64,000 nucleotides of DNA. It comes from Fagopyrum homotropicum. Taxonomy: Eukaryota; Streptophyta; Magnoliopsida; Caryophyllales; Polygonaceae. This document shows positions 47,546 to 59,710 of the stretch, piece after piece. A program made the position numbers and the translations under genes. The stretch lies in the NCBI GenBank assembly GCA_033239125.1, contig BSWB01000001.1, positions 165,997,481 through 166,061,480 on the forward strand, given 5' to 3'. The notes below the pieces were generated by a model. The model was given only the letters and a program-made list of their open reading frames with translations. It was not told the origin of the DNA and did not search any database. How positions within the stretch are numbered: the first letter of the stretch is position 1; every line of letters begins with the position of its first letter.

Positions 47546-47731
47546 GGCCAATATTACTAACTAGGCCTTTTTAGCAATATTGTTCTATTAAGTATGTCCA
47601 TAACATAATCTCATTTAGCAAATATACTCCTGATAGAGTAATAACAGTAAGTCAATTAGAGGGTATATAAAACAAAAGCACATAAAAAAGAGTATATTTC
47701 ACCAAATTCTTTCAAAGAAATATAACTGAGC
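47546..47731. mobile_element. MITE of the ACTAGGCCTTTT family
   Basis: It contains TACTAACTAGGCCTTTTTAG, ATAATCTCATTTAGCAAATA and TATAAAACAAAAGCACATAA, in the same order as 46300-46500. A third relative is at 50490-50680. Confidence 0.55.
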
Positions 47732-48087
47732 GTACCCTAATTCATTAATGTTTTAGAAATAATGAGAAGTAGAATGCAAAATTGAACAATTTTTTTTTAT
47801 TGAGGATGAAAAAACATCCTTAAGATTAATTTTACAATTGAACAATAACATGTAAAACAAACGACCCATAATTTATAATAAATCTTTATATTACTTTGTT
47901 TAAAAGGGAAGAAAGTTAGAAAACTAATAACACATGTATCTTATTGTAATTGTATACTGCATGCACAAGCTTATTTAAAGCTAGGAAATAAGTGCTGCAG
48001 GCCAAAGGAACTGAACTGCAATTATGAAATTGATCAAGGAAGAAGAGATTTGATCGATCATAAGCAACTTGTACGAATTTGATATTG

Positions 48088-49233
48088 CTAAGCAGTTTCT
48101 TCACTAGAAGTCGAAGAAGTGATCCCCAAATGCAGCCATGAAGAAGATTTCCCTTCCCATTGCATCTTTGATGGCATTTGATCTTCATCATTGAATAGTG
48201 ATAAGGTTGTGTTGCATTTATATGAGCAATGGCGACTTTGAAAGAAGTTTGATGATGGTTTCATGTTCTTTGACATTGGCCCTAGAAAAGTTACTGTTGA
48301 GCCGGAAGCATTGATCCCACCCGAAATGTCTAAGGCGAATGCGAGTTTTGGAGGAACCGATGGATACGGGTTTGGGTGAGGAGGGGATGATATTATAGTG
48401 TATCTTGGTTTCTTATGGGAATCCGTATTCAATGGTCTAGATTCGTCCACGTTGAGGAAGTTGTGAAACTTTAAGGGTTGTGGAGAGGAAGTGATGTTGG
48501 TTGTTTGCGGTGGTGGTGGTGGAGGAATTGTGTAAGGAAGCCAATGACATCTCTTATGGCCACCAAGAGCTTGCCCGGATGGGAAAACCTTGTGACAAAT
48601 GGAGCATTCATGGGACTTATTCGACTTCTTTGGAGCCAAAACTCGTTCTTCGGGGGTGATTTTCTCGACTTCCAATGCTGGTTCACAATCATTTTCGTCG
48701 TTTTCAAAGTTTGATGCAACAACGTTGGCCGCAAAACAACCTTTCACCTTCTTATGACTCGCCCTATGGCCGCCTAGTGCTTGATGAGAGGTAAAGACTT
48801 TGTTACAAGCCTTACACTCGAATTTTCCCTTGCCATGGAACTCCATGGATTGATCCTCAACCCTGATAGGTTCAGGATCAGAAGCATGGAGATCACGAAT
48901 GTCATCACCAGATGATTCCATCAATACAACTGCTAATGGCTTGAGGGTGCCATTGGATAGCAAGACTAAACAATTAGCCATGTTCGGATCTTGAAACCCG
49001 TCTTTCAAAGTCGACTGAAGGCGGGATGGTAGTGTTGAGACAACCTTCCTACGTTGATCCAAGTAGCTCGGATGATGATCGGAATAGTAGTGATGCATTC
49101 CATGAGTTCTCATGTGTAGCCAAAGAGCTTTCTCATTGTCAAGCTCCTTGTTACATACTTTGCATGGATGCATGGATTTGGTAGAGGTAACACACACGTT
49201 GTTCATGTTGGTTGACATAACTAATGATGCCAT
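48088..49233 (-). CDS. C2H2 zinc-finger transcription factor, three fingers (C1-3i, ZAT1/4/9-like)
   Basis: An intronless frame of 381 residues. Three C2H2 fingers: residues 24-44 (CKVC...HMRTH, without QALGGH), 140-160 (CKAC...QALGGHRASH) and 210-230 (CSIC...QALGGHKRCH). The two QALGGH helices are plant-specific, and this spacing matches the three-finger ZAT subclass, nuclear DNA-binding regulators often of stress responses. A proline run (six prolines) follows finger 3. The DLNL-type EAR motif usual in ZAT repressors is not found; the nearest is LHLGI at 367-371. A second in-frame Met is at residue 6. It stands alone on the minus strand; a TATA-like box lies 128 bases upstream. Target genes cannot be told. 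Confidence 0.95.
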   Translation of the reverse strand: MASLVMSTNMNNVCVTSTKSMHPCKVCNKELDNEKALWLHMRTHGMHHYYSDHHPSYLDQRRKVVSTLPSRLQSTLKDGFQDPNMANCLVLLSNGTLKPLAVVLMESSGDDIRDLHASDPEPIRVEDQSMEFHGKGKFECKACNKVFTSHQALGGHRASHKKVKGCFAANVVASNFENDENDCEPALEVEKITPEERVLAPKKSNKSHECSICHKVFPSGQALGGHKRCHWLPYTIPPPPPPQTTNITSSPQPLKFHNFLNVDESRPLNTDSHKKPRYTIISSPPHPNPYPSVPPKLAFALDISGGINASGSTVTFLGPMSKNMKPSSNFFQSRHCSYKCNTTLSLFNDEDQMPSKMQWEGKSSSWLHLGITSSTSSEETA

Positions 49234-49360
49234 GATGATATCTTACTCGATCTGAAGAAGTCTGGGAGATACAGATCGAGAGAAGGGATGACAGTGAGTC
49301 GGATAATTCTTTTGAAAGATGATCGAGTTATAACTAAAGAGAACGGGAGTAAATGGAGGA

Positions 49361-49367
49361 ATTTATA
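49361..49367 (-). promoter_or_regulatory. TATA-like box of the C2H2 gene
   Basis: On the minus strand CTATAAAT lies about 128 bases before the ATG, a fitting place for a TATA box with a 5' UTR of roughly 95 bases. Confidence 0.5.
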
Positions 49368-49571
49368 GTACTACAAACTTAGAGAGCAAGTTGGGAGGTA
49401 GGTTTAGGTATACTTAAATGCCTCCAATTGTGTGTTGGAAGTTGCATGTGAGGCATAAGCTATATAATTTACTTGAGATATACTATGCCTACAATTTAAT
49501 GTGTTCATGAGGTCCTTTCAAAACGTGGGTCCAAGAATTTTTCATGCAGCTATAGATTTACTTTTGTACGT

Positions 49572-49843
49572 ATGCATGTGAAGTTACACTAACTAGTCTA
49601 GATTTACTTTGGTACATGTGCAATTCAAATCATCTGTCTATGATGTTGTTCCGGTATACTGTCCCTGAATTTCTATTTGTCCACGTGGTTGAAGTTATTT
49701 ATAAAAAAATGAAGTTTTAATTGTTAGTTTGGTTCAGATATTAAAAATAGTGTTTACTGAACGAATAGGAATTCAGGATAACATCAGGGACAACATCAGG
49801 GACAGATGATTTGGATCGATGCATGTGAAGTTACACTAACTAG
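49572..49843. mobile_element. 188-bp MITE between 25-bp direct repeats, upstream of the C2H2 gene
   Basis: Perfect 13-bp inverted ends, CAAATCATCTGTC at 49626-49638 and GACAGATGATTTG at 49801-49813. ATGCATGTGAAGTTACACTA(ACTAG) is repeated directly at 49572-49596 and 49819-49843, outside the element, with extra unique DNA between repeat and left end. Confidence 0.75.
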
Positions 49844-50059
49844 GTCGAGTTTTTCTTTTCAAATAATGTTTTATTTTTTAATAATAAAATAACAAGAAGT
49901 ATTATGTATTTTACAATATTTGTAAATTATAAAATTTTAATTATATAAAATAACGTTTTATTTTTGAACAATCAACATTTTCATATCGGATGAACGGTAT
50001 GATATATGAACCAAAACCATTTATAATATAAAATTTTAAGATTCACATTATAAACAAAA

Positions 50060-50470
50060 ACTTTGTCTCTATTTTAAGCAACTCTATATCAAAAATACCG
50101 ATAAATATATAGGTTTTAGGCTTCGTCATAATATTTTCCCTCTTTTTAATAAATTATTTTTAACAAAAAAGATCATGTATACTTATGTAGTTATTGGTGG
50201 TTATTTTCTTAAATAATAATGGTTTTTAATTAATAATTTATCAATAATTGTAAATCATAAAATTTTTAATTATTCAAATTTTTTTGTCTGTTTTGTCTCT
50301 ATTTTAAATAAATCTATTAAAAATACCGATAAATATGTAGGTTTTGCGCTTCGCCATAATATTTTCCCTCTTTTTAATAAATTTTTTCTAACAAAAAAAT
50401 CATGTATACTTGTGTAATAATTAGCATTTTTTATTAAATAATAAAGTTTTTTTTAATTAATAAAAAGTAT
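50060..50470. repeat. Diverged tandem duplication, period about 228 bp
   Basis: TTTGTCTCTATTTTAA, AATACCGATAAATAT, CATAATATTTTCCCTC and AATCATGTATACTT occur in the same order in both halves (e.g. CATAATATTTTCCC at 50127 and 50355). Confidence 0.8.
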
Positions 50471-50489
50471 TCATAAGGTTTGACTCGTA

Positions 50490-50680
50490 ATTTTGTTTGG
50501 ATAACCCTTTTAGTCTTTTACCACTATTACTCTATTAAGAGTACCAGAACATAAACTCATTAAATAAATATACCCTTAATAGAGTAATAGTGGTAAGCCA
50601 ATTAGAGTGGTAAAAATTAAAGAAGTTAAAAGTTCAAAAAAAAAAAAAATACTTCACCCAAATTTATTTTTTTTCTTCTT
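50490..50680. mobile_element. Small palindromic MITE
   Basis: TTACCACTATTACTCTATTA (about 50518) is mirrored by TAATAGAGTAATAGTGGTAA (about 50576). It shares AAATATACCC with the ACTAGGCCTTTT family. Confidence 0.55.
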
Positions 50681-51405
50681 TTTAAATTGTGATGTAATAA
50701 ATAAATTATGGAATATTTTTTTAAAAAAAAACTTGTACGTGAGCTTGGGTTATCAAGTGTGAAAAATATCATCAGCTTTGAAACTTTATAAAATTTTACA
50801 TGGTATCATATTCTTAATAGATAAGACTTTCAAAAATTTATTGTGATGTATTTATATATTTTTTTATGATAACCGATTGATATTGATAATTAACATTTCG
50901 AACCCCACATATTCAATCATCCAAAAACATAACAAATTTAAGCTATGATTTTAAATATTTAAATAGAACTAACTTTAAAGTATTTTTTTTGTATTAAGAT
51001 GGTGGCAATACCCAAAATTACAGCTTATTTATGTAAGGAAGTGTTTAGTTGGGTGGATTCCGGTTTATTTTGGGTTTAGGGTTTTGAGCTGAATTTTTTT
51101 TAAGTGTTTAGTTTGAGATTCTGGAGATTACAATTGATTTTAAATTCAATGTGTATAACCTGAGGTCTTACCTATGTTAACCATACTCGTTGTGTAAGAG
51201 CACGCTTAACTTCAAAATTCTTTGATAAGAAGATTTCTTATTAACAAAGGTAGCAATTTATTCTTATAAGTTAACCATAAATACTGTTCAAATGAGGTGA
51301 GATGATAATTTTACTAGGTGTTATACGATATTTTTTTTAGTTTACAGTTGAAATTCCGGGAATTTAAATCAAATTTGGGATTTCCAAAATTCTGTTGAAC
51401 AATTA
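50681..51405. other. AT-rich spacer
   Basis: No gene recognised. Confidence 0.45.
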
Positions 51406-51690
51406 CCTTGTTTGGATAGTGAATTTCGGATTTTTTGAAATTCCATGGAGAAAAATGAAGGGAATTTAAAAGGTTATAATACTCAGTTGAAATTCCATGT
51501 ACATAGGTGTTTTTCTAGTAATCCCTCCCATTCTTAAATTCCTTCTTTTTAAAATTATCACAAAATATAATCTAAACAAGATATTTGTAAAATGATTCAA
51601 ATTTTCCTCTTTTAAAATCCCATCATTTAAAAATTTCTTTGTATTTTGTAAATTTTTCGTCCAAACAGACTGTGAAGGATTTTTGAAAAT
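51406..51690. mobile_element. Possible MITE with TTGTTTGGATA / TCCAAACAGAC ends
   Basis: Weak inverted ends and several inverted GAATTTC/GAAATTC words inside. No target duplication determined. Open frames here reflect the palindromic words. Confidence 0.3.
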
Positions 51691-52664
51691 TCCTTCCATA
51701 TGTGTCTTTATTACTGAAACTAAAAAAATCTGATGAGAAAAAATCTGATGAGAAACTGCAAACATAACCCCACATCAAATTTAAACCATAAAATAACCCC
51801 AATCTAATTTTACTAAATACGGTATCATTTGAGTTTTTATTTTTCATTCCAAAATCAGTGTTTCTTTTTGGCTCGTTCACTCTATCTCAAAATTATTAAA
51901 AAAAATAATAATTGAAAACTTAATTTTGAATGAGTCAACAAAAGAATAAGTTACTAAAAAACACAAAATTTGCATTGGATTTACCATGGGCTTCTCCACG
52001 GGCCCAAATACCCAACTCCAGGGCCCTATGGAAGGTGAGGAAATTTTCAGATTAATTTACTATATGTTTTTCTATACAGTTTTCAGTTTTATATCATATA
52101 TATTGGAAGATGATGTTACAATTTTATTTCATTTTGTCTTGCCTTTGTCTCGTCCAATTCGATCTATCAATATCGTTTTACGTTCAAATTAGATACTTCG
52201 AGTTTATTTAGGAAGACCTCTCAATATCAGTTTTATCATGCTTCCGGAGGATTCAAATTTGAATATTCTGAACACCGTCACTTGTGACATCTTCTGTTTT
52301 ATACGTTTTTCTTTTGTGTGTCATCGTTTTTTGTTATAGTTTGTTCGGTATATGACACATATCTCTTGTGTGTTATCGGTTTTAGTCACCGTTATTTAGT
52401 ATGACACAAAAACCAGAATATCGCAACATTTTTATAATTTTTTCTTGACATACATTTGAAGATGCATGTCTTAAAATTACTTAAATCTTCACTTTTATCT
52501 GTAAATCAAATTAATAGATATGAAATCATTCATTCCTTGAATCGTTTTGATTACCATTTAATCCGATAAAATACAAAAATATTGAAACGGATTCAATTTC
52601 ATTTCCAATTACCAAACCTAATACCAAACAATTTCTTAATACAGTCGGTTTTTAGTATATTCTT
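51691..52664. other. Spacer
   Basis: The short frame at 51986-52192 is not recognisable. No ordered structure. Confidence 0.4.
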
Positions 52665-53100
52665 TTGAGCATAACTAAGGCGTGCCTGGTAACTTTGATG
52701 AGAATTATATAAACGTCATAATTTTTCTCGTAATTTCTCGTAATTTACATAATCACTCTATGAGGTTGAAGAAAATTCCATGATTTTCCATAATTTTCAT
52801 TCTCGATAAGTCTCCTAATCTCCATAATACACCATTACCAAACGCACCATTAACCTTAATAACTTTCTTAATAATTATTTATTTTGGTGAAATAACATTT
52901 TGAGCATACTAAGGCGTGTTTGGTAACTTTGAAGTTAATTATATAAACGTCGTAATTTTCCTCGTAATTTCTCGTAATTTCCATAATAATCTCAATTAGG
53001 TTGAAGAAAATTTCATATTTTTCATTCTCGATAATTCTCATAATCTCCATAATACCCCCTTACCGAAAGCACCATTAACCTTAATATTTTTCTTAATAAT
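52665..53100. mobile_element. Tandemly duplicated PIF-like MITE, period about 234 bp
   Basis: Two copies start CTAAGGCGTG.(C/T)TGGTAACTTTGA at about 52676 and 52910 and end ACC(A/G)AA.GCACCATTAACC at about 52853 and 53078. The flanking sequence (TTAATAATT...GGTGAAATAACATTTT) is duplicated too. CTAA/TTAA flanks suit a TAA target. Confidence 0.75.
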
Positions 53101-54255
53101 TGTGTATTTGGGTGAAATAACATTTTTCCAATAGTATGAAGTAATAAATATTAAGATTTAAACCCACAATATTTAGTCACATAAATGCAATTTTAATTAC
53201 TTGTTGAGGTGGCAAGGTGGTACCACTATACACTTCTAAAACTAGTGAAGCATTGATGTATTTTATTTTTGTAATTAAATGAAAAATGTCAGAAATAATC
53301 AACCAAAAACTAACGGCAAATAGGCTATAATAATTAGCCATCTCCTAAATGTCAACGGAATAATTAGGAATAAAATGATATATTTCATAACCTTCTTAAT
53401 AAATGTGCAAAATATTAAAACGATAATTATTTATAAACAGAGGGTATATAATTGTATATATATTTTTATTTTGTTTTACTATATAGTAGAAATATGCATT
53501 TTGATAAAAAAAATACCATTAAAAATATTAAAAAAAATTAATTAAGAATAAGTTATTTTTAGAATAAGATTAAAAATTTTACACTAAGATTTTTTTGTAT
53601 CATTATTATACAAGTAATGCTAGAGTAAAAATACAAAATTCAAAGACTTTTATAAAATATTATTTAAATTAACCATACTAATTATTAAGTAAGATTTTTT
53701 GTATTGATTTATCCCCCTGGGTTTTTTGCTCTTTGTTCATCTAGTGCACATTCCTTTCCTCATTTAATACAATTTAATTTTCCTTTTAAGAAAAAAAAAA
53801 CTTATCCAACTTATCACCAAAATAGAAGAATACATTTATCTTGATGAAATATGTAAGAAGATTTTTCTTGTTTTCAAGTAAATAAAAGTAAGATTTTCAC
53901 ATAATTTTTTTAAAACTTTTTATTAATTATATTTATTTTATATTAAAACTATTTATTGATTTTCTATATACAATGATCTAAAATAAATATATTATATTAC
54001 TCCTGAATTTAATACCTATATAATTATTTAATGGTTTAGGGGTATTCGATATTAATTTTTTCAAATTTTTTTTTCTGACTTTATGTATTAAAAATATATA
54101 TTAATTTAAAGTAAATACCTTTTTTTTTTATTGGAATATATACTAATGCAAAATAGTAAAGAGTATATATGTAGAGCAAATAATTGGCAGGATATGGGAG
54201 CCACAATCTCCCTGTCACTTCCCCTCATTAATCAAGTGAAGACAAAATATATACT
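53101..54255. other. Very AT-rich spacer
   Basis: No gene or ordered repeat. Confidence 0.45.
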
Positions 54256-55001
54256 TTCAATTGAGAAATGTCACAATTATAATTTAAAACCACAATTATT
54301 GCGCCACAATAAATAGTATCTCAATAGTATAAATACACATCAACTATATTCGATCAATTAAATTCTTGACATATAAGATTGACGTGTATATTAAATATAT
54401 ACGTATATATAAAGTAGAGTGAGTTGGGTATATATATATATAGAGAGTTTGACTCCCATGTAAACGGTCCTTATAGTGTTCAATGAGAACAAATTGTATC
54501 CGTTAAATCGTTAAATAGATGGTGAGATTAGGCGATATTAAAGGATAAAAAAATCATGTTATTAATGGAAGAAGATTCGCCATACCTAAATCTATATATT
54601 CGATGGTATAGTCACATATATTCGGCGGTATACTCACATATATTCGGTGTTTACACGTTCACACGATAAAAGCTGTTTACATATGAGTCATGATCTATAT
54701 ATATATATAGAGTATAGATCCTATGAGAACACTCCCTAACGTGAGAACATGAGAACAGTTTCGTAAGTATTATTAGTTTTGAAACGAATGTGCCATATCG
54801 TTTAATGTATTATTCGTAGTTATTGTTGGTTGAGTGGATTATTCGTAGTTATTGTTGAATTCCTAATTATTATTATTCGTAATTATTATTATTTTTGATA
54901 TCTACTCTAAATCTCAACCCTTAATACTCACATCCAACGGTGTACGATTGTTCTCATGTTCTCACGTTAGAGGCTGTTCTCATGGGAACCACACCCTATA
55001 T

Positions 55002-55050
<49 letters not shown>

Positions 55051-55311
55051 AATCCCATGTAAACAACCCCTACCATGTAAAATGAGAACAAATTGTATCC
55101 GTTAGATCGTTAAATAGATGGCTGAGATCAGACGATATTAAAGGATAAAAAAAATCATGTTATTAATGGAAGAAGATTCGCCGGACCTGTATCTATATAT
55201 TCGGCGGTATAGTCACACATATTCGGCAATATACTCACATATATTCAGCGATATCCTCACATATATTCGGTTACACATTCATACGATAAGAGTTGTTTAC
55301 ATATAGTCAGG

Positions 55312-55370
<59 letters not shown>

Positions 55371-55527
55371 CAATTGAGAAATGTGACAACTAAAATTTAA
55401 AACCACAATTATTGCACCACAACAATTAGTATTTCAATTGAGAAATGTGACAACTAAAATTTAAAACCACAATTATTGCACCACAACAATTAGTATCTCA
55501 ATATTATAATACACATCAACTATATTC
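54256..55527. mobile_element. Nested MITE cluster in (TA)n DNA
   Basis: Two copies of a MITE with GACTCCCATGTAAAC / GTTTACATATGAGTCATGA ends (about 54446-54700 and 55052-55312) enclose one MITE of the GATCCTATGAGAAC family (54703-55000). (TA)n tracts separate them (about 55005-55035, 55315-55368). TTCAATTGAGAAATGT.ACAA occurs at 54258 and twice at 55370-55500 (66-bp tandem), so the flanking site was itself duplicated. Confidence 0.75.
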
Positions 55528-55789
55528 GGTAATACCCAATTGAATCTCTTTTTTTCTAAAAATGTATTTAATATCTAATATTAATATACAATTTCAATAC
55601 ACAAAATAATACTCAATTTCAAATACATGATGGTAATAGCAAACTATAAATCTCAAAAATTAGGTTATTTTCTACAATTAAAACTTTAGGGTATATTCGG
55701 TAATTTAATCAAATATTGGGCAAAAACTGTAATTAATTAAAAGTGATCTAAAACCTAATCTCAGAAAGCTTGTGGCTTTCTGCAACTAA

Positions 55790-56160
55790 AAGTTTTGAAG
55801 ACGACGATGCTCGATTCTTCATCAAGTCTCGAATCTCTCATCCACCTCCAGATCGATTCATCAAAGATTAGGGTTCAATCGGCGGCCATCGGCGAATAGA
55901 GATCAAGGTACACTTGGAATTCCTTTTACATGTCTGCTAATCTGAAGATCATCACTATTTGCATCTTCCATGGCCAAGCCCTCGTCTTCCTCTCCCTTCT
56001 ATTCTTCTTCTATTTGTTCGTGTAACCGCCATGGATCGCCGTCCTTCTGCACCGGCGTCGACGCAATTCTATCCGCCGGTGCCTTCGTTTCCGATGTCGG
56101 CGTGGTTTCGTTGCCATCTTAGTTCGGGAGTTGTTTCTTTGTTTCCTGAATTGTAACGAG
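55790..56160 (+). other. GC-richer possible gene fragment
   Basis: Around 55800-55905 there is UTR-like text with AGATTAGGGTT, then CAAG/GTACAC as a donor-like site, then a short frame from ATG at 56031 to 56156 (41 codons; MDRRPSAPASTQFYPPVPSF, with an in-frame upstream ATG at 55959). Composition is gene-like, but the frame ends soon and shows no known domain. It may be a truncated 5' end of a former gene. Confidence 0.35.
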
Positions 56161-56207
56161 GAAGCGAGAACTATGAATTTTATCTCTCTTGTTTAAGTTT
56201 AAAAAAT

Positions 56208-56509
56208 TAAGGGGACGTTTGGTTTTAACTCCGGAATCGAAAATGGATGAAAACGAATCTAGTCCATACGTATGCCCTTGTTCATGAAAATTTTTTGGAA
56301 TCATTCATCATGATTTAAAGTAATTGGAGTAGAATTTGATTACTTTTTATACCCTATAGGGTAACAAAATGTGGGAAAGTAAGTGCACTTTGCACTAAAC
56401 CACATGAAATGATTCCATAAAATTTCACGAATAAGGATACATATATGGACTAAATTCGTTTCTATTCCGTTTCCGTTACCGAAGTTGGAATTAACCAAAC
56501 GGGCCCTAA
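56208..56509. mobile_element. PIF/Harbinger-like MITE, 296 bp, TAA target duplication
   Basis: Ends GGGGACGTTTGGTTTTAACT and (inverse) GTTGGAATTAACCAAACGGGCCC; TAA at 56208-56210 and 56507-56509. Confidence 0.85.
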
Positions 56510-56567
56510 AAATAATTCAATCGAGTAGGGGTATATCCGACCTATTAGGTCCATCTCGTCAATAAAC

Positions 56568-56725
56568 TAAGGGTATGTTTGGTAATAATGGATAATGATT
56601 ATATAAACCCTACAATTCTTTCATAATTTTCCATAATGTATTAGAGTATCATAATTTTTCATAATTTTCATCTCCGATAAGTCTGATAAGTTCAATAATA
56701 TTCCGTTCTATCGAATCCGTCCTAA
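56568..56725. mobile_element. Short PIF-like MITE, 152 bp
   Basis: Left GGGTATGTTTGGTAATAATG and right inverse-like TTCTATCGAATCCGTCC, with TAA on both sides. Confidence 0.6.
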
Positions 56726-57088
56726 GTGTAATACAAACTTTTAATAACTATTAACTCCGAGGTGAACTATCATCTATAAAAACAATTTCGAAACAATATT
56801 TTCCGGTCAAAATTAAGGTCATAATTGCTGGCGTGACACTTACAAGCAGAACAAGAAATTGGACTTAAAATATGATCACCCATTTTTTTAAAAAAAAAGT
56901 AATTTCTTGATCACCCATTTAAAAAAAAAATAAAAGGTAATTTATTGGAATCCGGTTGCGAGGCGTAATGTGGTGTGCCCGGAAGGCGGAGTATGAGTGT
57001 GTCGGTCGTGGTTTTAAGAATGTGTAATCGTTGCTCCAATGTTCTAGTTTTGACGTATGGAGCGCACGCCAATTGTGCATGCGGAGCG

Positions 57089-57350
57089 CATTCTCATTGA
57101 GTCTAGGCTGCGTATATGGTGCGCCTGAAACCGAACCAACAACTATAACTATGGTAATTGAAACAACGTTCAAATTTTGCAAGAAACTAGTCCGTGGCTA
57201 CTCCCACACATACTTGTGGATGCATTTCCATCGAGTCCGAGGGACGCATATGTGGTGCGCCAGAAACCGAATCCAACGGTTAGAATTATGATCATTGAAA
57301 CAACGTTCGAATTTTGATGGAAACTATCTTGACACTCCCACTACATCTAC
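57089..57350. repeat. Diverged tandem duplication, period about 136 bp
   Basis: Both halves contain GGTGCGCC.GAAACCGAA, ATTGAAACAACGTTC and CACTCCCAC-like words. GTGCGCC occurs at about 57119 and 57255. Confidence 0.75.
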
Positions 57351-59524
57351 GAGTCGACACATTCACAGCAGAACAGGAGGCGCACTCCAACGTGCCCAAG
57401 ACTCTCATTTCCACTATGAGTAGCATGTCCCGTTTTATCTGACCAAATAACAATCCCGATTAAACTATTACATTAAATTAAAAAAAACACCTAACTAATC
57501 AACTAAAAATTAGATTACATCGCTTGATTAACTTGACTAGTTTAGATAACTCATGGCTACATACCCTAAAGGCTAAGACTTCACTTTCATCTATTTATTT
57601 AACCTAGCTAGTCTTCTCATTGCGAGACATACGTGATAAGTTATGATGAAATCAATGTACAAATGAATCGATAGAAGTGACATCGGTGAGACGTTTCGTA
57701 CATTTATATCATGACATATCATTAACTTATTATAGCTTTTGTTCCATGATGTTCGACAACTTCTTCCCCCTTGTAAGGTAGCATGCCTATGTCTAACATG
57801 AAATTTACTCAACTTGAAATCATTATATGTCTTTCAATCTTTTTCATTTGGTCATGCTTCATGATTTCACTTGTGGTAATAACATACACAAAGTTTGTCT
57901 ACTATCTTCATATCTTCACATAACTCGAAAACGATTAGTCGTAACCCATTCGATAAACATGTTTACACATCAGAATTGGATTCACTCGAATTTTGACTAA
58001 AAGTCGACTATGTTTCGTATAAATGGGATAGAGGTTCATTCTTCACAATATATATGAAGTAATATTATGTGTAATACATAAATTAAACCAGGTTCGAATA
58101 ACGGTTTGATGAAATGTTTAGATCTATTGGGTTTGCCCAACCTTCATTCGTTTATATCCGTATTTTTTAGTGGGTTGGATAGATAGTCGACCACGAACAA
58201 GTCTATCCACTAGTAACCATTATCTTGTAGGATAAATGAATATTATTGTAGGAAACTAAATTCGAGAATTATTTTGTCCTTTTTTTTTTCCACCCACTTT
58301 AATTATAGACATGTTTACTATAGATTGTTGGGGTTATTTTTAGGTTATTTTATAGGGGATTAATATTTGGACCATTTATTTGTAGATTGATAAAATAATC
58401 TGGGTAGTTTATTTGATTTTATAAACGTCAAAATATAACCTTATCCTCTAAGGTTATATGATACTATATTTTAAATGTCTTTAAATAGAAAATAAATCCC
58501 CAAAAAATAACACCAAATGACATATAACCTTAAAAACCCTCATTTAGATTAAAAAAAACTAAATATACCTATAACCACAAACAACCTTACTCAGATTAAA
58601 ATTCAAATATAAACTCATCTACAAATAAACAGGTACTTGATTATCGGGTTATTGAGAAAACCCAAATAGTTTTTACAAGAAAATCGACCGGACCTAAATT
58701 AGATACGATGTTACGAGAAATAATATCCGTTAAACGTTTTTATCAAAAAAAAATTGCATGAATTTTTCACGTGGAGTGATTTTGTGACTCTTTTTCCAAA
58801 CATTTATGTGTACATAAATGGGGATCGACTAGTCAATTAATAAACTAAATTATCATTATTATTAATGCTTAATTTACTTTAACTAGGTCCACTTTCCACA
58901 CCTACTAGTCAATTAATAAACTAAATTCATCAAAGCATTTTGGAGAGATTTCATAAAGAATTTTTATTTATTTTATGGTTTCAAAAAATATTTTGTTGAA
59001 TTTTATATTTAATTTAACCATAACCTTTTATACCATCACTTGCAATATATGTGACTAGTTTTAGTATTTTCAAATTCTATTATTTTTTTAAATTAACTCT
59101 AAGCCTGCCTAATATAATTTATTCGATCCACGTATATTTTACAAAACTCTTATAAACCATATAAATTTTTGAGGAAATATGTCAAAAAAAAAAACGGGTC
59201 TTGTTCCCCTAAAATTACTCTAGGTGAAGTTCAAAAAATCTTATAGAAATAATCAAACACAATTAAAGGTAATTGAAAATTAAAAAGATTTGGAGAGAGA
59301 ATGAACTTAATCTAATCATTGGATCATCATTTAATGGATGAGATTCATTCAATTCTAGGTAGAGTTTTTTTCAAAAACTTCACCGTAACTAAACTCAATA
59401 AAAACCCTTCTGTTTTTTTTTTTAAATACTAGGCTCTTTTATAAAAAAATATAAATTCAAAAAATAAATAGTTTAAAAACCTAATAGATAATCAAATTGC
59501 TAAAGTGGCTACTATGTCATATAT
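57351..59524. other. Long gene-poor spacer
   Basis: AT-rich; only short frames with no family features (e.g. 57591-57812). Nothing else I can support. Confidence 0.5.
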
Positions 59525-59710
59525 TATAGGTGCGTTCGGTGAGGCAGGAATTATCGAGATTATTGGGATTATAACCTCGGGAGATTATTTTGGGAGATTA
59601 TTCTGCCCATTTTTTTCATCCACTTCAACATGGATTATCGAGATTATTTGAAATTATTGTGAAATTTTAATCTTCCAAATAATCTACTATGTTCACCAAA
59701 CGGACCCTAT
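59525..59710. mobile_element. Short MITE, about 180 bp
   Basis: Left AGGTGCGTTCGGTGA and right inverse TTCACCAAACGGACCCT; TAT on each side. The interior has repeated GAGATTATT words. Confidence 0.65.
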
